A stretch of 38,047 nucleotides of DNA, taken from IMG/VR virus record IMGVR_UViG_3300044825_001149, positions 1 to 38,047 of that record; one strand, 5' to 3'. Source of the stretch: a virus. Shown in pieces: positions 36,963-38,047 of this stretch (position 1 is its first letter; each line of letters begins with the position of its first letter). The position numbers were made by a program, and so were the translations under genes. The notes beneath the pieces were generated by a model. It was not told the DNA's origin. It saw only the letters and a list, made by a program, of their open reading frames with translations, and made no database searches.

Positions 36963-37275
36963 CGGTTCCTCCGTTGGTGGCTGCTAGGGCATCCTTAGCT
37001 ATACCATGAATAACTTTCAGCGGCTGCGCTATAGTGCCTTCATTTGTGTTTTTGATTTGTATCAGCGCCCGCTTCAATCGCTCTATCTCCGCATCTTTCT
37101 GCGCTGCGTGAGCGAGGGCGGCTTTTGCAATGGCGCGAACCAAATGTTCTGCATCTTCTCTGTCGCCATCTATACAGACGAACCCACCATCATATTTGAT
37201 ACATGCGTTTTCATCTTCCGAGTAATGCTTCACGGCTATTCCGTAAGGCAACGCCTCTCTACCCTTATCGCTCAT
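36952..37275 (-). CDS. Phage protein of unknown function downstream of dcm (107 aa)
   Basis: The N-terminal half is globular (LPYGIAVKHYSEDENACIKYDGGFVCIDGDREDAEHLVRAIA). A helical stretch follows (ALAHAAQKDAEIERLKRALIQI). The ATG overlaps the methyltransferase TGA by four bases, so it is translated together with dcm. The LPY opening echoes the small genes on the other side of dcm. Function unknown. Confidence 0.75.
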   Translation of the reverse strand: MSDKGREALPYGIAVKHYSEDENACIKYDGGFVCIDGDREDAEHLVRAIAKAALAHAAQKDAEIERLKRALIQIKNTNEGTIAQPLKVIHGIAKDALAATNGGTDDK

Positions 37276-38047
37276 TTGGGGACTCCTTCAGTTGCTTGGA
37301 TGAACTCGGCCGCGACTTGCGGAACGATTGCATTGCCGTAAGCATGGAGGAGTGATGCTCGGTGCTGTACCCCATGAGCCAGCAAACGAATTGAGGGTTC
37401 AACTGGCCTTGTTTTTCCGTCGGGGCATTCGAGCCATTCGACCCCTGCGCTATCATCGAAAGATTGACCTGTTTGCCCATCAAAACGCGCCGCTGAATAC
37501 TGGGATTTTCCCAGCGTCCCCTGTCCCTGTCGTCTGATGCATTCGGCGTTGGCCACATCGCCTGCGCCATATGCGCCAACTGGCTTCCGTGGTTCGGCCT
37601 CGACATCCAGCGAGCTGAATACTCCTGGGGGTTGCTGCTCCTGCTGGCGTTCACATCCCCGCAGTTCGGTGTTGGCCACATCGCTGTGTTGACTTGCTCC
37701 GCCAAGCTGCATGCTGTTACTTCCCGCCTGTCTCCCAACCGTTTCGCTGCTTGTCCTGCTGGTTCCGCCACTTCCCTCGCTCTCGGAGTTAGCCACAAAC
37801 CATAATCTGTTGCGTTTGTGCGGCCTGCCAACACTGCAAGCTGGCAATACTGCCGCAGCGCAGGCGTAACCTTTCGCTTCCAAGTCTGTGGCCACATCAT
37901 CCCACCAGCCGTAGGTAATTGCTGACGCAACTTGCTCTCCAAAGACGACTGAAGGCCTGCACTCGCGGATGAGGCTAAACCAATGCGGCCATAGGTGGCG
38001 CTCATCGCCGTGGCCTTTTTGCTTTCCCGCCGTACTGAATGGTTGGC
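37265..38047 (-). CDS. Overlapping alternative-frame protein inside dcm, 3' part
   Basis: This is the remainder of the 300-residue frame. It shows the block SSASAGLQSSLESKLRQQL, then TWKRKVTP, two copies of an MWPTPN motif (MWPTPNCGD and MWPTPNASD) and a C-terminal LNPQFVCWLMGY followed by AMQSFRKSR. These are recognisable features of a widespread phage protein family of unknown function. The MWPTPN motifs are the same bases that encode the VAN repeats of the methyltransferase. It ends with TAA at 37267-37265, seven bases past the dcm stop, overlapping the start of the next gene. No catalytic residues can be assigned. Confidence 0.6.
   Translation of the reverse strand, partial: ANHSVRRESKKATAMSATYGRIGLASSASAGLQSSLESKLRQQLPTAGGMMWPQTWKRKVTPALRQYCQLAVLAGRTNATDYGLWLTPRAREVAEPAGQAAKRLGDRREVTACSLAEQVNTAMWPTPNCGDVNASRSSNPQEYSARWMSRPNHGSQLAHMAQAMWPTPNASDDRDRGRWENPSIQRRVLMGKQVNLSMIAQGSNGSNAPTEKQGQLNPQFVCWLMGYSTEHHSSMLTAMQSFRKSRPSSSKQLKESPNER
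37272..38047 (-). CDS. dcm: DNA (cytosine-5-) methyltransferase, 3' part
   Basis: This is the C-terminal part of the same methyltransferase (bases 37921-38047 duplicate 1-127). Visible blocks are ACSVGRPHKRNRLWFVAN (motif VIII region), a divergent middle with three VAN repeats (VANSESEG, DVANTELRG, DVANAECIR), and a C-terminal motif X-like GNAIVPQVAAEFI. The TGA at 37274-37272 overlaps the ATG of the next gene (ATGA), so the genes are coupled. The VAN repeats are unusual: in the other frame of the same bases they read MWPTPN. Family assignment is certain. Recognition site and biological role are inference. Confidence 0.93.
   Translation of the reverse strand, partial: QPFSTAGKQKGHGDERHLWPHWFSLIRECRPSVVFGEQVASAITYGWWDDVATDLEAKGYACAAAVLPACSVGRPHKRNRLWFVANSESEGSGGTSRTSSETVGRQAGSNSMQLGGASQHSDVANTELRGCERQQEQQPPGVFSSLDVEAEPRKPVGAYGAGDVANAECIRRQGQGTLGKSQYSAARFDGQTGQSFDDSAGVEWLECPDGKTRPVEPSIRLLAHGVQHRASLLHAYGNAIVPQVAAEFIQATEGVPK
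37921..38047. repeat. Terminal direct repeat, right copy
   Basis: Exact second copy of bases 1-127. Joining 37920 to position 1 keeps both overlapping leftward reading frames of this locus open, which supports a circular map of 37,920 bp. Confidence 0.95.

Noticed and set aside
1-38047. Integrase, CI-type repressor, attachment site, CRISPR array, phage RNA polymerase
   Set aside because: None could be recognised in any frame, and no regularly spaced repeat array of CRISPR type is present. The only short regular repeats are the three CAGTG boxes and the CGTGTA hexamers.

Overview
The window looks like one complete genome of a tailed phage with a short, T7-like tail (podovirus). The first 127 bases recur exactly as the last 127 (1-127 = 37921-38047), so the unique length is 37,920 bp and the map closes into a circle, or is terminally redundant. 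A gene running leftward off position 1 continues correctly from position 37920. The spanin pair (inner-membrane Rz-like protein plus outer-membrane lipoprotein) points to a Gram-negative host. I see no integrase, no CI-type repressor and no phage RNA polymerase, so lifestyle is undetermined and transcription probably uses host sigma-70-type promoters, several of which are visible.

Layout. (1) A leftward early region runs from 8403 down to 1 and on through 37920 to 35866. It begins with a recombination/replication module: Sak4-like ATPase, DUF669-type protein, superfamily 2 helicase and VRR-NUC nuclease. A terminator, a ~300-base structured non-coding stretch holding a tRNA-like fold, and a new promoter follow. 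Then come about fourteen small, tightly overlapping genes of mostly unknown function, with a C5-cytosine DNA methyltransferase in the middle. (2) A divergent regulatory region (8404-8475) carries back-to-back promoters over three CAGTG boxes spaced 11 bp, next to a ribbon-helix-helix protein gene. (3) A rightward region follows: a primase-polymerase/DUF3987 protein, an AT-rich iteron block that may be the origin, small genes, then packaging (TerS, TerL), portal, scaffold, capsid, tail tube, nozzle, three ejection proteins, tail fibres and the lysis cassette, ending at 35865 where it meets the leftward operon with no gap.

Most notable. (a) The methyltransferase gene contains, almost entirely inside it and in another frame of the same strand, a 300-codon reading frame. 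It has its own strong Shine-Dalgarno and resembles a separate known phage protein family, so the two families look like two readings of the same DNA. (b) A 1,894-bp IS1595/ISXO2-type transposon with three passenger genes and its own promoter sits in an HNH endonuclease gene. Both 21-bp inverted ends and an exact 8-bp target duplication are visible, and removing the element restores a 134-residue HNH frame. (c) The 194-nt tRNA-like RNA locus is unexplained. (d) Ejection proteins carry a GH108-type muramidase domain and a ParB-like domain. (e) Several real genes of 25-59 codons form chains of 1-8 base overlaps.
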